Shown here in pieces: positions 21,106 to 31,705 of a stretch of DNA of 64,000 bases; the stretch's first letter is position 1, and the number at the start of each line of letters is the position of its first letter. The notes under the pieces are model-generated. The model worked only from the letters and a program-made list of their open reading frames with translations, ran no database searches and had not been told where the DNA came from. This DNA is from Pseudoips prasinana (taxonomy: Eukaryota > Arthropoda > Insecta > Lepidoptera > Nolidae): NCBI GenBank assembly GCA_951640165.1, contig OX621265.1:19481001-19545000 (forward strand), given 5' to 3'. Made by a program: the position numbers and the translations under genes.

Positions 21106-21349
21106 ACTGACAAAATCGTAGTTGCAATATGACCTTTAACCTTAGGAGGTTAAAGTTCATAACACCGTACAACAACATTTATGTCAATAAGCGTAGGATT
21201 ATTTTTAGTATGCACTTTTGAACTATTAGTGTACCTACGCTTCAAAATTACCATATCAATGTTTAAACCCACAGTGTATTCGTAATAGTGCAAAAAGATT
21301 ATTCAAACACCTTCACTACCCAGTTTATTTTTAGATCCTTGGATTATAT

Positions 21350-21430
21350 TCCGTTTAAGGTTGTCTGGAAGAAATCGCAGCAGCGATAAGACCGCCCATT
21401 GTACTTTAATAACTTTATGTCTATAAATTC
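21350..21430 (+). mobile_element. LINE 3' UTR fragment
   Basis: AAGGTTGTCTGGAAGAAATC, GCGATAAGACCGCCCATTGT. Same block as 6.55 and 37.89 kb. Confidence 0.65.
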
Positions 21431-21534
21431 TTGTATTATTGACTAGTTTTGTTAAAAATTTGCACAAATACGAGACTGATGTGGAACGATAGCTGAGAGA
21501 GACTACTCGTAGGAAAGACCTACACTCTACAATT

Positions 21535-21845
21535 CAACCTAAATTGAATGTAATTCAGCATAGTCCCAGAGTACAATCTGTCATCTTACATAACAAGCTA
21601 CCAATAGAATTTATAATGATACACAGAGTTAATTTATTTAAAAACAAATTAAAGACATATTTATTGAAGAAAGCCTATTATAGTATTAATGAGTTCATAA
21701 ATGACAAACGACAAATATAATAACATATTCTTGACCCTTATGTATGTAAGTTTTTGTTAGTTTTACTTTGTATTTTAGATATGTATTGTAATGTTTCAAC
21801 ACAATGTAAATTGTTAAGCAATAAATGACTTATGACTAATGTTAA
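21535..21845 (+). mobile_element. LINE RT C-terminus plus 3' UTR
   Basis: Plus frame: IQPKLNVIQHSPRVQSV, NKLPIEFIM, FKNKLKTYLLKKAYYSIN then EF and a stop at about 21720, the typical end of a non-LTR RT. The AT-rich 3' UTR ends near AATAAATGACTTATGAC. Confidence 0.7.
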
Positions 21846-21846
21846 A

Positions 21847-22172
21847 CTAGCTGTGCTCCGCGGTTTTACCCGCGTTAAATTTTATAAATCATCATAGCTC
21901 CGCCCCCCGTAGGTGATAGCGTGATAATATGTAGCCTATATGTTGACCCGACCTCTTCGTAATATTCATGCAAAATTTGAAGTAAATCCATGCAATACTT
22001 TTTGAGTTTAGCCCGGACATACATACAGACAAACAGACACACAGACAAAAATTCTAAAAACTGTATTTTTGGCTTCGATATCGATTGTAGATCACCCCTC
22101 AAGTATGCTTTTAAAAAAATATTCCGTGTACAGTTTTGACTTTCCTACGATTTTATTATATGTATAAATAGA
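21847..22172 (-). mobile_element. Helitron-like type 2
   Basis: CTAGCTGTGCTCCGCGGTTT to GATTTTATTATATGTATAAA and TAGA. Confidence 0.85.
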
Positions 22173-22414
22173 TTGTTTTTCATTACCCCAGCTCGGAAAG
22201 AGTATTTTTGCTCTTCGATATCCGAGTGGAAAAGTCATTTTTATCCTCTAGAGGTTAGTTTGGAAATATATTTATTTATTTATAAATATGTATATATATA
22301 TATAATTATATGTATTATAGTTTTTTTTATACGTTTATTAATATTTATATTGTTTTATATGCATATATATATTTTATGTTATTAGGTTATGTTATATTAT
22401 GTAACTATACAATA

Positions 22415-22556
22415 TTCTCCAATTTTAGTGCACCTACCATAATATTTCTGCATCACCCAAAGGTCGACTGGAAGAGAATGCCTTCGGCATTAAGTCCGCC
22501 TCTGTACAAACTTGTGCAAAAAGTAATAAATAAATAAATAAAAATAAATAAAGTAA
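22415..22556 (+). mobile_element. LINE 3' UTR with (AAAT)n tail
   Basis: AGTGCACCTACCATAATATT, GCATTAAGTCCGCCTCTGTA, AATAAATAAATAAAAATAAA. Matches the 3' end that follows the RT fragment at 29.9-30.06 kb. Confidence 0.7.
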
Positions 22557-23317
22557 ATTTGAATTTAGAACTTCGTGTGCCCTAAGATTGTGAATGCAAA
22601 ATATCAATAAACCTATTTACTTCTACCTCTATGGTGCCGAATTAATCATACAACTTTTTAAGTTAAGTATTAAAAACTAAGACTCGAAACCTTCTTGGTA
22701 TACTTTTTTTAAATGTTTGCGTTTACTGATTACTGATATCATAATATAGTAAGTAATACCTAAACTGAAATAAAAGTATTTATAATAAAAACAATTTTCA
22801 ACTGGACTCCGGTTTCCAGAAGACGTGATAAAAATAAAACTGTTTCGATTACACCTTACTTTACAATAGTTTCACAAACAATAAAAAAAAAACGCGTAGC
22901 AAACATACAGAAAAAAAATACAGTCGTGCTCTTTTGAAGTCATTTACTATATTTACCGACTTCAAAAGGACTTATTTACTCATTAAATAATAAAAAAAAA
23001 TACAACTAGTAATGAGTCTTAAGTCGTGAAGATGTGCCGTGCAAACTGCGCAGTGACACCGTTATGTTTACACTGTGTACGCAACAATGACTCACGCGCA
23101 GCTATACGGTACATTTATGTATTACGCGCGGAGACTTACTATAAAATCATGATTAATTTCATTCGGATATTAGATAACGTTTTTGGAAAGTAATTTTTAA
23201 ACAAAAAAACTTGCAAATTGCTAGCTGTACTTTTCATGTAGGTAAGTCTTAGTTCAATGCCCGGGTCAGGGAGTGGTTTTAAGAGGCACACATCATTCAC
23301 CACGTCACATAGCATAT
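22557..23317. other. Unassigned stretch
   Basis: AT-rich; a CGACTTCAAAAG/CTTTTGAAGTC inverted pair near 22.93-22.97 kb. No gene recognised. Confidence 0.3.
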
Positions 23318-23686
23318 GATGATGTATTCCCGGCCGAATTTCGACCACGGCGGCCAATCTCAATGGAGATTAGCCAATTGCGCATTACATATTATAGTGC
23401 ACAAACACAGGGGCACTTTCTATCCCATCACTCTGATGATCCGATGGGACGACTAGCGACACGACCGGAAAGAGGTCAGGTCATACACGTACAGGACCGA
23501 CGGCTTTACGTGCTCACCGAGGCACAGGGGTATAATACCGCCAACTCCCAGACTTCGGGCTGATACTGAGAAATTTCTTTTTACGGAGAAATCCTATAAT
23601 CACTTTTATGGCCTGACCCGGGATTTGAACCCAGGACCTCATTGTCTGCAGCTGAACACGCTACCGCTAGACCAACGAGGCAAATT
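23318..23686 (-). mobile_element. SINE-C, full length
   Basis: Minus sense. 3' part GACCACGGCGGCCAATCTC, ACATATTATAGTGCACAAAC; middle GATCCGATGGGACGACTAGC and CGGCTTTACGTGCTC; tRNA-like head GATTTGAACCCAGGACCTC, CGCTACCGCTAGACCAACGA. About 370 bp. Confidence 0.88.
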
Positions 23687-23709
23687 GCATATATGGTAAG
23701 AACGACGGT

Positions 23710-24355
23710 TTACCTCGCATTTTTATTTCGTGGGGAAATGCAACATGGACACCGGCTACAACGAATAATCCGATATCCGAGTTATTCCGGATTACTAGCT
23801 TCTTGTGGGGAAATTCATCATGGGTATGCGTCGCCTGGGGTAGGACGACAGGTTAAGTCGTATTTCTAGCTTGTTACTTCATGAGGAAATGCGTCATGGG
23901 TCGCCTGGGGTAGGATGACCGGTAATGTCGGATTACTAGTTTGTTATTTCGTTATATGCATCGCTTGGGATAGGACGACGGCCTTATATCGGATTACTTT
24001 GTTATTTCGTGGGCAAATTGCATCAAGGATACGTAACGCCTGGGGTAGGACGACGGGTCATGTCGGATTATTAGCTTTTTTATTGGTGGAAATGGGTAAT
24101 GGATATGCGTCGCCTAGGGTAGAACGACGGGTTATGTCGGATTACTAGCTTTTTGGGTATAAATGTGTTATGGATACGCATCGCCTGGGGCTGGACGATG
24201 GCTTATATAGGATTACTAGCTTGTTATTTCGTGGCGGAATGCGTTATGGATATGCATTGCCTGAGGTAGCACGACGGCTTATATCGGATTACTACTTATT
24301 TATTGGGGGAAATGCGTAATGGATATGCATCGTCTGGGATAGGACTATGAGTTAT
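23710..24355. repeat. Degenerate ~75-bp tandem repeat, about 8-9 units
   Basis: Diverged units built on TATGTCGGATTACTAGCTTG, TTATTTCGTGGGGAAATGCG and GATATGCGTCGCCTGGGGTA plus GGACGACGG. Unit length and sequence vary, so this is an old array. It starts immediately after the SINE-C head. Confidence 0.85.
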
Positions 24356-24789
24356 GTCAACTCACTATCTTTTTCGCCTCCGTCAACACTGGTAACTCCG
24401 TTGGAATATCTTGGTAACCCTCCTTGTGTGACTCCTGCAAACTTCGGATTTAAGCACATTGCCGAAGCGGTTTATAGAGTGATAATAATTATTTTTCTAT
24501 TAGGTATATTTGGGAATCTGACAGCTATTTTTTATATTTTTATAATTAAATCTCAATAACAAGCTGCCACAATTAGTTTACGACAAAGTGACATTTCCGG
24601 TCTGCTTAATACAGAAATCTATTCACTCTAAAATTTATGTGGCACGAACGACCAATAGGTACCAAAAAAAATTAACGCACACCGCCACTGTCATGTATAG
24701 ATGTCGTGTAATATTTACGATAATACATACATCCGAATTCAACTTATGTAATAGGAAACGCGGAACAAAATGTATTAATAAAAAAAATT
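24356..24789. other. Unassigned stretch
   Basis: A 70-codon frame at 24347-24559 has no family motif and starts inside the repeat array. No gene claimed. Confidence 0.35.
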
Positions 24790-25090
24790 ATTCACGTAAA
24801 CTTTAAAAAAGCGGTTGTAAATAGTCAGAACATGTTTCTAGTTACATATACTTAGATAATTTATATACATAACATTTTTATAAAATATATTTTATAATGG
24901 TAATGATATTTAGCTAGCTTGTATTGAGTTATTGTTAAGGAGATTATGTTTAGTTTTAATTATCGTTTTATTATAGTTTAAGCTATATTTTACTACATAT
25001 TGTCTGAATAATGGTTCTGTCTATATTAAGGTACGAATTCAATATTATTACTATGACGGACCTTCTGTTTATTACGACGGTCGCGCTTTA
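24790..25090. mobile_element. Dispersed repeat R (probable LINE 3' region)
   Basis: TTCACGTAAACTTTAAAAAAGC, TAAATAGTCAGAACATGTTT, later ACATATTGTCTGAATAATGG and ACGACGGTCGCGCTTTAATG. Related pieces at 31.03-31.29, 36.1, 40.9, 50.0, 54.6, 58.3 and 62.1 kb. Confidence 0.6.
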
Positions 25091-25440
25091 ATGCTACTAC
25101 CGGATACATATATAAGGGACCATCTCGAAACCACTTCCTATCGAATAAAAAAAAGTAATTTAAAAATCGATTCACAGATAACGGAGAAATCTTGTAACAC
25201 ACATACATACATACAAAAAATCAGACACGGCAGTAGAAAGTTAACTATATTACTTTGGAAGTCTTTTAAAAATCTTGAAATCGGATCAGATCAGAAGAAT
25301 ATAATTACAAAACCTTGGTTTTGTCGATTTAAGTACCTATTGTTTTCCCTTTCACACGTAGGCGTGGAGAGGGGGACAGCCTTGGCGGTAGCCATCCAGC
25401 TTAAGATACAAAAAAGCAAATAATTTGGGTACACCTTTGA
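25091..25440. other. Unassigned stretch
   Basis: Continuation of AT-rich sequence; a 110-codon frame without motif. Confidence 0.3.
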
Positions 25441-25622
25441 TAATATTAGCCGAAAGATGTCCACTGCTGGACAAAGGCCTCCCGCAAGATATAATAATAA
25501 TATCCTGGGACATTACTCACACACGGCCATCTGAACCCAAACTAAGCAGAGCTTGTACTATGGAAACCAGATAACTGATATACTACATATGCTACTGTTC
25601 TTTTGTAAATACATACTTAACG
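25441..25622 (-). mobile_element. RTE scrap then SINE-B tail
   Basis: 25441-25490 has GCCGAAAGATGTCCACTGCT and GGACAAAGGCCTCC (RTE 3' end). It is followed by minus-sense SINE-B tail (CACACGGCCATCTGAACCC to TTTGTAAATACATACTTA), cut off by the element at 25624. Confidence 0.7.
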
Positions 25623-25693
25623 ACACTCGAGATCAATGAATCCGGGTCACTTAAAGAAACCTATAAATTTCGGAAACTAAGAATGCAAGCTAA

Positions 25694-26017
25694 TCTATAC
25701 ATATAATAAAATGACAGGAAAGTCGAAACTGTACATTGGATATTTTTTAAAAAGGATACTTGGGGCGTGATATACAATCGATATCGAAGCCAAAAATATA
25801 GATTGTAGAATTTTTGTCAGTGTTTCTGTTTGTCTGTATGTATGTCCGGGCTAAACTCAAAAAGTACTGCATGGATTTAAGTATTTCAAATTTTTCATGA
25901 ATATTACTAAGAGGTCGGGTCAACATATAGGCTATATATTATCACGCTATCACCTACAGGGGAGGAGCTGTGATAATTTATAAAATTTTACGTGAGTAAA
26001 ACCGCGGGGCACAGCTA
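25694..26017 (+). mobile_element. Helitron-like type 2 inside the 1.26-kb element
   Basis: TCTATACATATAATAAAATG to AAACCGCGGGGCACAGCTAG, flanked by A and T. Confidence 0.85.
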
Positions 26018-26194
26018 GTAATTAATATTGAATACTATCAATATGGTTTATATTCCCGCTTAAATGACATATTAGAAACAGAAGCAAAATGAAATGCAGT
26101 CTTACATAATTTTATATTCCATCTTCGAAACCTCCTATATAATTTTTTTATGACATAACTTTACAATAACTAAGAAGTTTGAATACCTTTTTTA

Positions 26195-26310
26195 AATTAT
26201 AGGATGGCCAACGAGCAAGTGGGTCACCCGATGGTAAGTGACACCGCCGCCCATGGACACTCGCAACACCAGAGGAGTCGCGGGAGCGTGGCCGGCCTTT
26301 AAGAAAGGTG
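26195..26310 (-). mobile_element. LINE-L 3' end
   Basis: CAACGAGCAAGTGGGTCACC, CGATGGTAAGTGACACCGCC, CAACACCAGAGG, GGCCTTTAAGAAAGGT. Sense is minus; a longer plus-sense copy with RT remnants is at 63.4 kb. Confidence 0.65.
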
Positions 26311-26879
26311 TAGTCTTTTTTTTATTTTTTTATTCTGTTTTACGGCTCTGGCTTCTTTGGCCTTATGAGCCTCCAGTAAATTATTATTTTATTATATTAA
26401 AAATATTTTTACATCATTTATTTCCGTCATTGTCAAGTAAAGTCCGTCACAGTCAAGTCATACATAGTCCTTGTCCAACCCCAGTAAATCAGTGGAGACT
26501 TTACTAGAGGCTTTTATGGAGTTTTGGTTACAACACGGACAATCACAATTCACGGCAATATCGCACTTTCCTCCACTTGTGTACGTTGTCGAAGATGTTA
26601 TGTCTAAAAATCCACCATATTTACAAATAAAAACTCGAATTTACACCAGTTTTTGAAAATAAAACATAGCCTCGATGCGTCTTTTTCCGTGTTGGCGCCA
26701 AAACTACCGGTGTAGAGTCCCTCCTTGAAGGTTGCCATGGCAATACCGGATCGGATATACATTAATTTAAGGAGTATTTAATTGTCTATTAAACACAATT
26801 TATTTAAGTAAGCTAACATTTTTAGTTTCCGGGATTTATAGGTTTTTTTAAGCGACCCGGATTCCTTACTCTCGAGTGT

Positions 26880-27392
26880 AGATACAATAGCTGTCCTGGG
26901 TGGGGTGACAAACAACTTGACCAATAGAACAGTCAATATAACCTGTGGAGTTGACAGTCTCCATAGAGATTACCCAGGAATACTATTATTACTATTACTT
27001 ACCATTGCCCAACTACAAAACGGATACTCACAGATACACAACAAACTTGGCACATAGGATCTTACGTAAAGCAGGATATTTACATATGTACTTATTTACA
27101 TATAGGTACAGATTTACATAGATCAGTGAAGCATGATGGCCTTGTTGTGAGGTCGCCGGTTCGATTCCGGGAGATACGAATTGCAATTGTGAAATTTCCG
27201 GTCGCGTGCCAAATGGACGAGAAAATCGGTTTTAATATTATAATTATACACTTAGCTCTTCCGGCAGCTGTAGGAATATATTAAAAATAAGCTTTAATTA
27301 ACATTAAATTTTAAGATATCTTCAAACGAAATTTAATCAAAATTAGTTCAGTGGTGTAAAAACGTGTCTAACCAGTCAGTCAGTCAGAATAT
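26880..27392. other. Mostly unassigned; one tRNA-like head
   Basis: A SINE-B scrap (GTCCTGGGTGGGG) lies at the left edge. A tRNA-like piece with GGTTCGATTCCGGGAGATAC is at about 27150-27180, without a recognisable body. Nothing else was recognised. Confidence 0.35.
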
Positions 27393-27462
27393 TTGCCTCG
27401 TTGGTCTAGTGGTAGCGTGTTTACCTGCAGAGAACGAGACCCTGGGTTTAAATCCCGGAATT
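27393..27462 (+). mobile_element. SINE-C head only
   Basis: TGCCTCGTTGGTCTAGTGGT, AGCGTGTTTACC, GGTTTAAATCCCGG, then no SINE-C body. Confidence 0.7.
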
Positions 27463-27937
27463 TAAATTATAAATAAGAAATCGAAGTAATAATCGTTCTA
27501 GTGTCAGAGTTGTTCAAGCCATCTCGGACGCGACTTAGCTACTGCTGTGTGTGTTGATAGAGTCTCTAAAATTTAAACAACTTAGGCGTTCCCTATCTAT
27601 TCTCATCGTCACCAAGGAATTGGAAGGCAAAACATTCATGGGCGTTTTGGACAAGTGGGTTATTGCCAATGAATGCCAATTTCGCGTTTGAACGTCCCTT
27701 CCTCGGTCAGCCTGTATAGTTAAAATTAAAAATATTTTTCACGTTTATGTTTGTTTTATTAGCAATGGAAAAATTTACAGTAGGCACTTTGAACTCAAAA
27801 AATCGTACCTTGAACCTTGAACTTTGCGCATTACCGGTTATTACCAAGCCACTATTGTTTCAACAAGATGACATAAACGTGATTCATCATTTATTGCGTC
27901 AAGAAAGGTGCTAAACAATCACCTTTCTGTTCTATTA
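27463..27937. other. Unassigned stretch
   Basis: Only a short family-F tail scrap (GTCAGAGTTGTTCAAGCC) near 27504. Confidence 0.3.
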
Positions 27938-28310
27938 TTCACACACGGCCATCTGATCCCAAACTAAGCAGAGCATGTACAGACGCCAGCATATCAACCT
28001 CCCCCAATCTGTCAAATTTCCCCAATTGAAAGTGAACCTTATGCATATGTGCTAAAGTTGAAAATCTATAAAAGAAATTTGACAGATTGGGGTAGCTGGA
28101 TGTGCTGGCGTCTGTACTATGGAAACCAGATAACTGATATACTACATATACTACCTACTTTTGTTTTATAAATACATACTTATATAGAAAATTACACCCA
28201 GACTCAGGACAGAACAACATATGCAAAAATATCTGTCCGGGATGGGCATGAAACCCACGACTGCGGCGCGAAAGGCAAGCATTTATCAACCACGGCAACT
28301 GGCCCGTTAT
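27938..28310 (-). mobile_element. SINE-B interrupted by a 135-bp MITE
   Basis: Tail part (CACACGGCCATCTGATCCC...GCAGAGCATG) and TACTATGGAAACCAGATAAC continue across the MITE. Body and head follow (CACCCAGACTCAGGACAG, TTATCAACCACGGCAACTGG). Confidence 0.88.
27980..28114. mobile_element. 135-bp MITE, copy 2
   Basis: CAGACGCCAGCATATC ... GGATGTGCTGGCGTCTG, flanked by TA on both sides. The host SINE consensus reads GTACTATGG with one TA, which proves the duplication. Confidence 0.93.
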
Positions 28311-28365
28311 GTGACAAAGCCTTAAGCCGTCGGTCATTTTTTTTGTAGATTTTTATTTTTATTTT

Positions 28366-28725
28366 ACACACGGCCATCTGATCCCAAACAGCAGCAGAGC
28401 TTGTATTATGGAAACCAAATAAGTGATATACTAAATATAATACTTTTTTATTCTATATACGTATTTATTTAGGTAACTACCTGTGCCCCGCGGTGCTACC
28501 CGCGTTAAATTTTATAAATTTTCTTCGCTATAAACCTCACGGAGCCCGCAACCTTTCCAACGAATGCAAAACCGCGGAAATCGGTTCGTGCGTTCTGGAG
28601 TTATAGCGTCAGGAAGGAAAACCCGACTTATTTTTTTATAGTAGATTACACACAGACTCAGGATAGACAAACATGCATAAAAATATCTGTCCTTGATGGG
28701 AATTAAACTGGCACGTCATTTTACA
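28366..28725 (-). mobile_element. SINE-B split by a type-3 Helitron
   Basis: Tail at 28366-28476 (CACACGGCCATCTGATCCC, GGAAACCAAATAAGTG); body resumes at 28646 (ACACACAGACTCAGGATAG) with a degraded head. Confidence 0.8.
28477..28645 (-). mobile_element. Helitron-like type 3
   Basis: CTACCTGTGCCCCGCGGTG to AACCCGACTTATTTTTTTAT and AGTAGA. The interior has GTGCGTTCTGGAGTTATAGC. Confidence 0.8.
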
Positions 28726-28804
28726 TAGTCTTAAGCCGTCGGCCATTTGTGGTTCTCGGCCCAGAAAGAATAACAGGGCCACCCCATATCATCTGCCACT
28801 GTCC

Positions 28805-28900
28805 ACTGCTGGCTGTATCAGTTGTCTGGTTGCCATAGTATAGGTGCTTAGTCAGTTTGGGATCAGATGACTGTTAGTGTATTGTGAGTCGAGTTAAGGT
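28805..28900 (+). mobile_element. SINE-B tail fragment
   Basis: TATCAGTTGTCTGGTTGCCA, GTTTGGGATCAGATGACTG. Confidence 0.65.
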
Positions 28901-29105
28901 GAAGTTATTATTATTATCCCACGGCATTTTTTGATTTCTAATTTTTTTATATAATCTCAATCAATAGGGAATTTTATTCCAATCAATTGTCTAATAAGAA
29001 AACTTCTGTTCTGTTTTTCCGTTTAAAAATACAACGCCCGCACTAGTTATTAATCCCTGTGTCGTGGGGTACTTTACAAATATATAATAGACGGACACAA
29101 ATTAG

Positions 29106-30060
29106 GTTGAATTTCGTGATCTGCCATCAATAATCTTTGATCATAAGTGTATACCTATAAGCCAATATGTGAAAAACCTTGGACTAAACATTGATACATC
29201 ATTAAGCTGGCAAAAACAAATAGCAAGTGTTAGTCAAAGAGTTACAGGCGTATTGAGGTGTCTCTACCGTCTTAAAAATTTTCTACCAATAAAAACTAAG
29301 GTAATGCTCGTGCGGTCCTTAATATTTCCTATAGTCGACTATGGTGATGTTTGCTACTTTGACCTGAATGCAGATCACCTCAATAAACTCGATAGACTTC
29401 TGAATAACTGCATTCGGTTCATTTTCAATCTTCGTAAGTATGACCATGTCAGTTCCCATCGATCCCAACTGCAATGGTTACCGATCCGCGAACGACGATC
29501 ATTACGAGCACTAACCACCTTATATTCTATTCTAGACTCTACTTCTTCTCCATCTTACTTATCTCATCACTTTCAATATCTCTTTACTAACCATACTAAA
29601 AATCTTCGCTCTTCACACAATCGTCTCCTCCAATGTCGATCTCACCGCTCTGACTTCCTTCACTCTTCTTTCTTTGTACAGTCAATTCTTCAGTGGAATG
29701 CATTACCTCTCGAAATCAGGATGGCCAAGAGTCGTATCTCATTTAAAAGAAAAGTTCGTGAGCATTTACTTCGTAAATGGTAAGCAGAAACCCCCCAGTT
29801 ATAAATTAAATATATGTTTCTTTATCGGATTTTATAGTATAGTATCATATAGTATAGTATTGTATAGCATTGTATAATATAGTATTGCATAGTATAGTAT
29901 TGTATAATATATTATTGTATAGTATAGTATTGTGTTTGTTTACTTTCTTACTCTTTGATAATTGTATGATCCGTGCACCTACCATGCTATTTCTGCACCA
30001 CCCATCTTAAGTCCGCCTTTGTACAATTTGATGTGCATAAAGTTATAAATAAATAAATAA
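29106..30060 (+). mobile_element. Non-LTR retrotransposon 3' half: RT C-terminus and 3' UTR
   Basis: An open frame enters after a stop at 29103 and runs to TAA at 29783, giving about 225 residues of the region after the RT catalytic core. Blocks are VKNLGLNIDTSLSWQKQI, LRCLYRLKNFLPIKTKVM, FPIVDYGDVCY, LQWLPIRERRSLRALTTLY and LQWNALPLEIRMAKS, then FKRKVREHLLRKW. The pattern fits the CR1/Daphne/jockey-like lineages; the clade is not resolved. There is no catalytic YADD box, so the copy is 5'-truncated. The 3' UTR holds a (TATAG)n stretch (29828-29938), then GCACCTACCATGCTATTTCT, AGTCCGCCTTTGTAC and an (AAAT)n tail. Lack of stops over ~225 codons suggests a fairly young insertion. Confidence 0.85.
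29828..29938. repeat. (TATAG)n / ATAGTAT simple repeat
   Basis: Repeated TATAGTATAGTAT with small variants, within the LINE 3' UTR. Confidence 0.9.
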
Positions 30061-30190
30061 AATTACATCCAGACTCAGAACAACTATTTATGGGTCACAC
30101 AAATAGTTGTCCATCGCGGGACTCGAACCCAGGACAAGAAGCGGCGAGGCGACTGTCTTAGCCGCTGCGCCACACGTGCAGTCAAATCAT
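30058..30190 (-). mobile_element. SINE-E
   Basis: TTACATCCAGACTCAGAACA, ACACAAATAGTTGTCC, CGGGACTCGAACCCAGGAC, GCTGCGCCACACGTG, directly after the LINE tail. Confidence 0.85.
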
Positions 30191-30351
30191 AGTTTCTATA
30201 ATGAACTAAAATATTTTAACTTCTTAAATCATAGTTTTTATAATTAACTGTGAAACTGAAAACATTTTTCAGATATCTTTCAAATTAATTGTATAAATTC
30301 CCATTTTCATAAATTACTTTTAAAGCTATCTAACCGACAATAACTTACTAA

Positions 30352-30520
30352 TCTACTATATAAAAATAAGTCGGGTTTTCCTTCCTGACGCTATAACTCC
30401 AGAACGCACGAACCGATTTCCACGGTTTTGCATTAGTTGGAAAGGTCTCGGGCTCCGTGAGGTTTATAGCAAAGAAAATTTATAAAATTTAACGCGGGTA
30501 ACACCGCGGGGCACAGCTAG
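30352..30520 (+). mobile_element. Helitron-like type 3, complete
   Basis: TCTACTATATAAAAATAAGT start and ACACCGCGGGGCACAGCTAG end; A before and T after. Confidence 0.85.
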
Positions 30521-30889
30521 TTAGTTATAAGTAACTTATCGTTCGTTTTATGATTTCATTAAATAAGCGTTTTTAGTGTATTTGTAAATGTTGTTACGTT
30601 TATGTGTATGTGAGTGTGTGTGTGTGTTCTACGCCAACACTTCCTACGTTGGTTCATTAGTTACGACAGGTGAGATAGCCACACTTACTTTGTAATTACA
30701 AACATGTGCAATCTGGAATCATCATTAAATCATTGACGGCTTGAATCATAAGCATTGCTAGGTAACGGGCGCGATGTACGCGCATGCGTTCACATGTACA
30801 GACAGCAAAAACTGCATACCACGTGTAGCAATTGCTATATTAATATACTGACAATTTTCTTAGTATTTGTCTTTGACAATCCTTAAGAT
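30521..30889. other. Unassigned stretch
   Basis: Contains a (GT)n run near 30.61 kb; otherwise nothing recognised. Confidence 0.3.
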
Positions 30890-31290
30890 CAACGGAGAAC
30901 TTAACACTAAAACATCCCTCGCCATTCCACAAATGTTTACGGAAAATCATTGCCCACACAATCTGTGCGTTTGTGGAATGACATGAAATTTAGGTACACG
31001 GATTGTATGGACGCATTTAGAAATAAAATTTAATGTATAATAGTAATGATTTAGTTATTCCGCTAGCTTATGTGAAAGACTACAATTGTTAAAGACTTAC
31101 TTATAGATTTAATTAACGAAATTTATAGTTTTACATATATTTTACTAAGTACATATTGTCTGAATGGTTCTTTCTATATTTAGGTAAGAATTCAATGTTA
31201 TTATTATAGCGGACCTTGTGTTTATAATGTATATATAACGACATAATGTAACGACGGTCGCGCTTTAATGCTGTCATCGGATCCAATGCG
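30890..31290 (+). mobile_element. LINE RT C-terminal scrap and repeat R
   Basis: A plus frame near 30.94-31.03 kb reads VYGKSLPTQSVRLWNDMKF then a stop, typical of a LINE C-terminus. Repeat-R sequence follows (ACATATTGTCTGAATGG, ACGACGGTCGCGCTTTAATG). Confidence 0.55.
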
Positions 31291-31369
31291 CCCCAACTGA
31301 GAAGATCCGGCGAAACGAACTCAGTGGGTCTCTCTACTACCGATCATATTGACATTATAGTTTTCCAAA

Positions 31370-31705
31370 CAAGAGTGTGCGCCTACACAGATGCACTTCC
31401 TATTCTCGGACGCCTAATCGACACGATCAGAATGACTAATACTGAGAATTTTTCTAAACAAAAATAATCTCAATATTCCTTTTACCTGATCCGTGATTTG
31501 AATTTAGAACCTATAAAAGACACCACGTCAAAGAGCAATGGAAAGAGCTATGCTGGGAGTTTCCCTGCGAGATCGAATCAGAAATGTTGAGATCCGCAGG
31601 CCAACCAAAGTAGCCGACATACATACATACATAGACTCACGCCTGTCTCCCAGAGGGGTACGCAGAGAAACCGGACTTCCATTTGTCACGATCCTTGCAC
31701 ACGTA
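31370..31705. mobile_element. Chimeric LINE/SINE fragment, copy 1
   Basis: A SINE-C-like variant (GTGTGCGCCTACACAGATGC, CTGATCCGTGATTTG) runs into a plus-sense LINE RT piece (MERAMLGVSLRDRIRNVEIR). A minus-sense LINE-K 3' end then follows (ACATAGACTCACGCCTGTCTC). Nearly the same join is at 33.7-34.2 kb. Confidence 0.7.

Larger units (their letters stand above)
25624..26878. mobile_element. 1.26-kb element with ~70-bp terminal inverted repeats
   Basis: The left end (CACTCGAGATCAATGAATCC, GGGTCACTTAAAGAAACC, TATAAATTTCGGAAACTAAG) is the near reverse complement of the right end (...CTTAGTTTCC-like, GGTTTTTTTAAGCGACCCGG, ATTCCTTACTCTCGAGTG). It is inserted in a SINE-B, which resumes in part at about 26880. 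The interior holds a type-2 Helitron just inside the left arm and a LINE-L piece. No intact transposase; superfamily and target duplication unresolved. Confidence 0.75.

Noticed and set aside
24347..24559. 70-codon frame with a hydrophobic C-terminus as a small membrane protein
   Set aside because: It starts inside the degenerate tandem array and the hydrophobicity comes from AT-rich codons; no motif or splice support.
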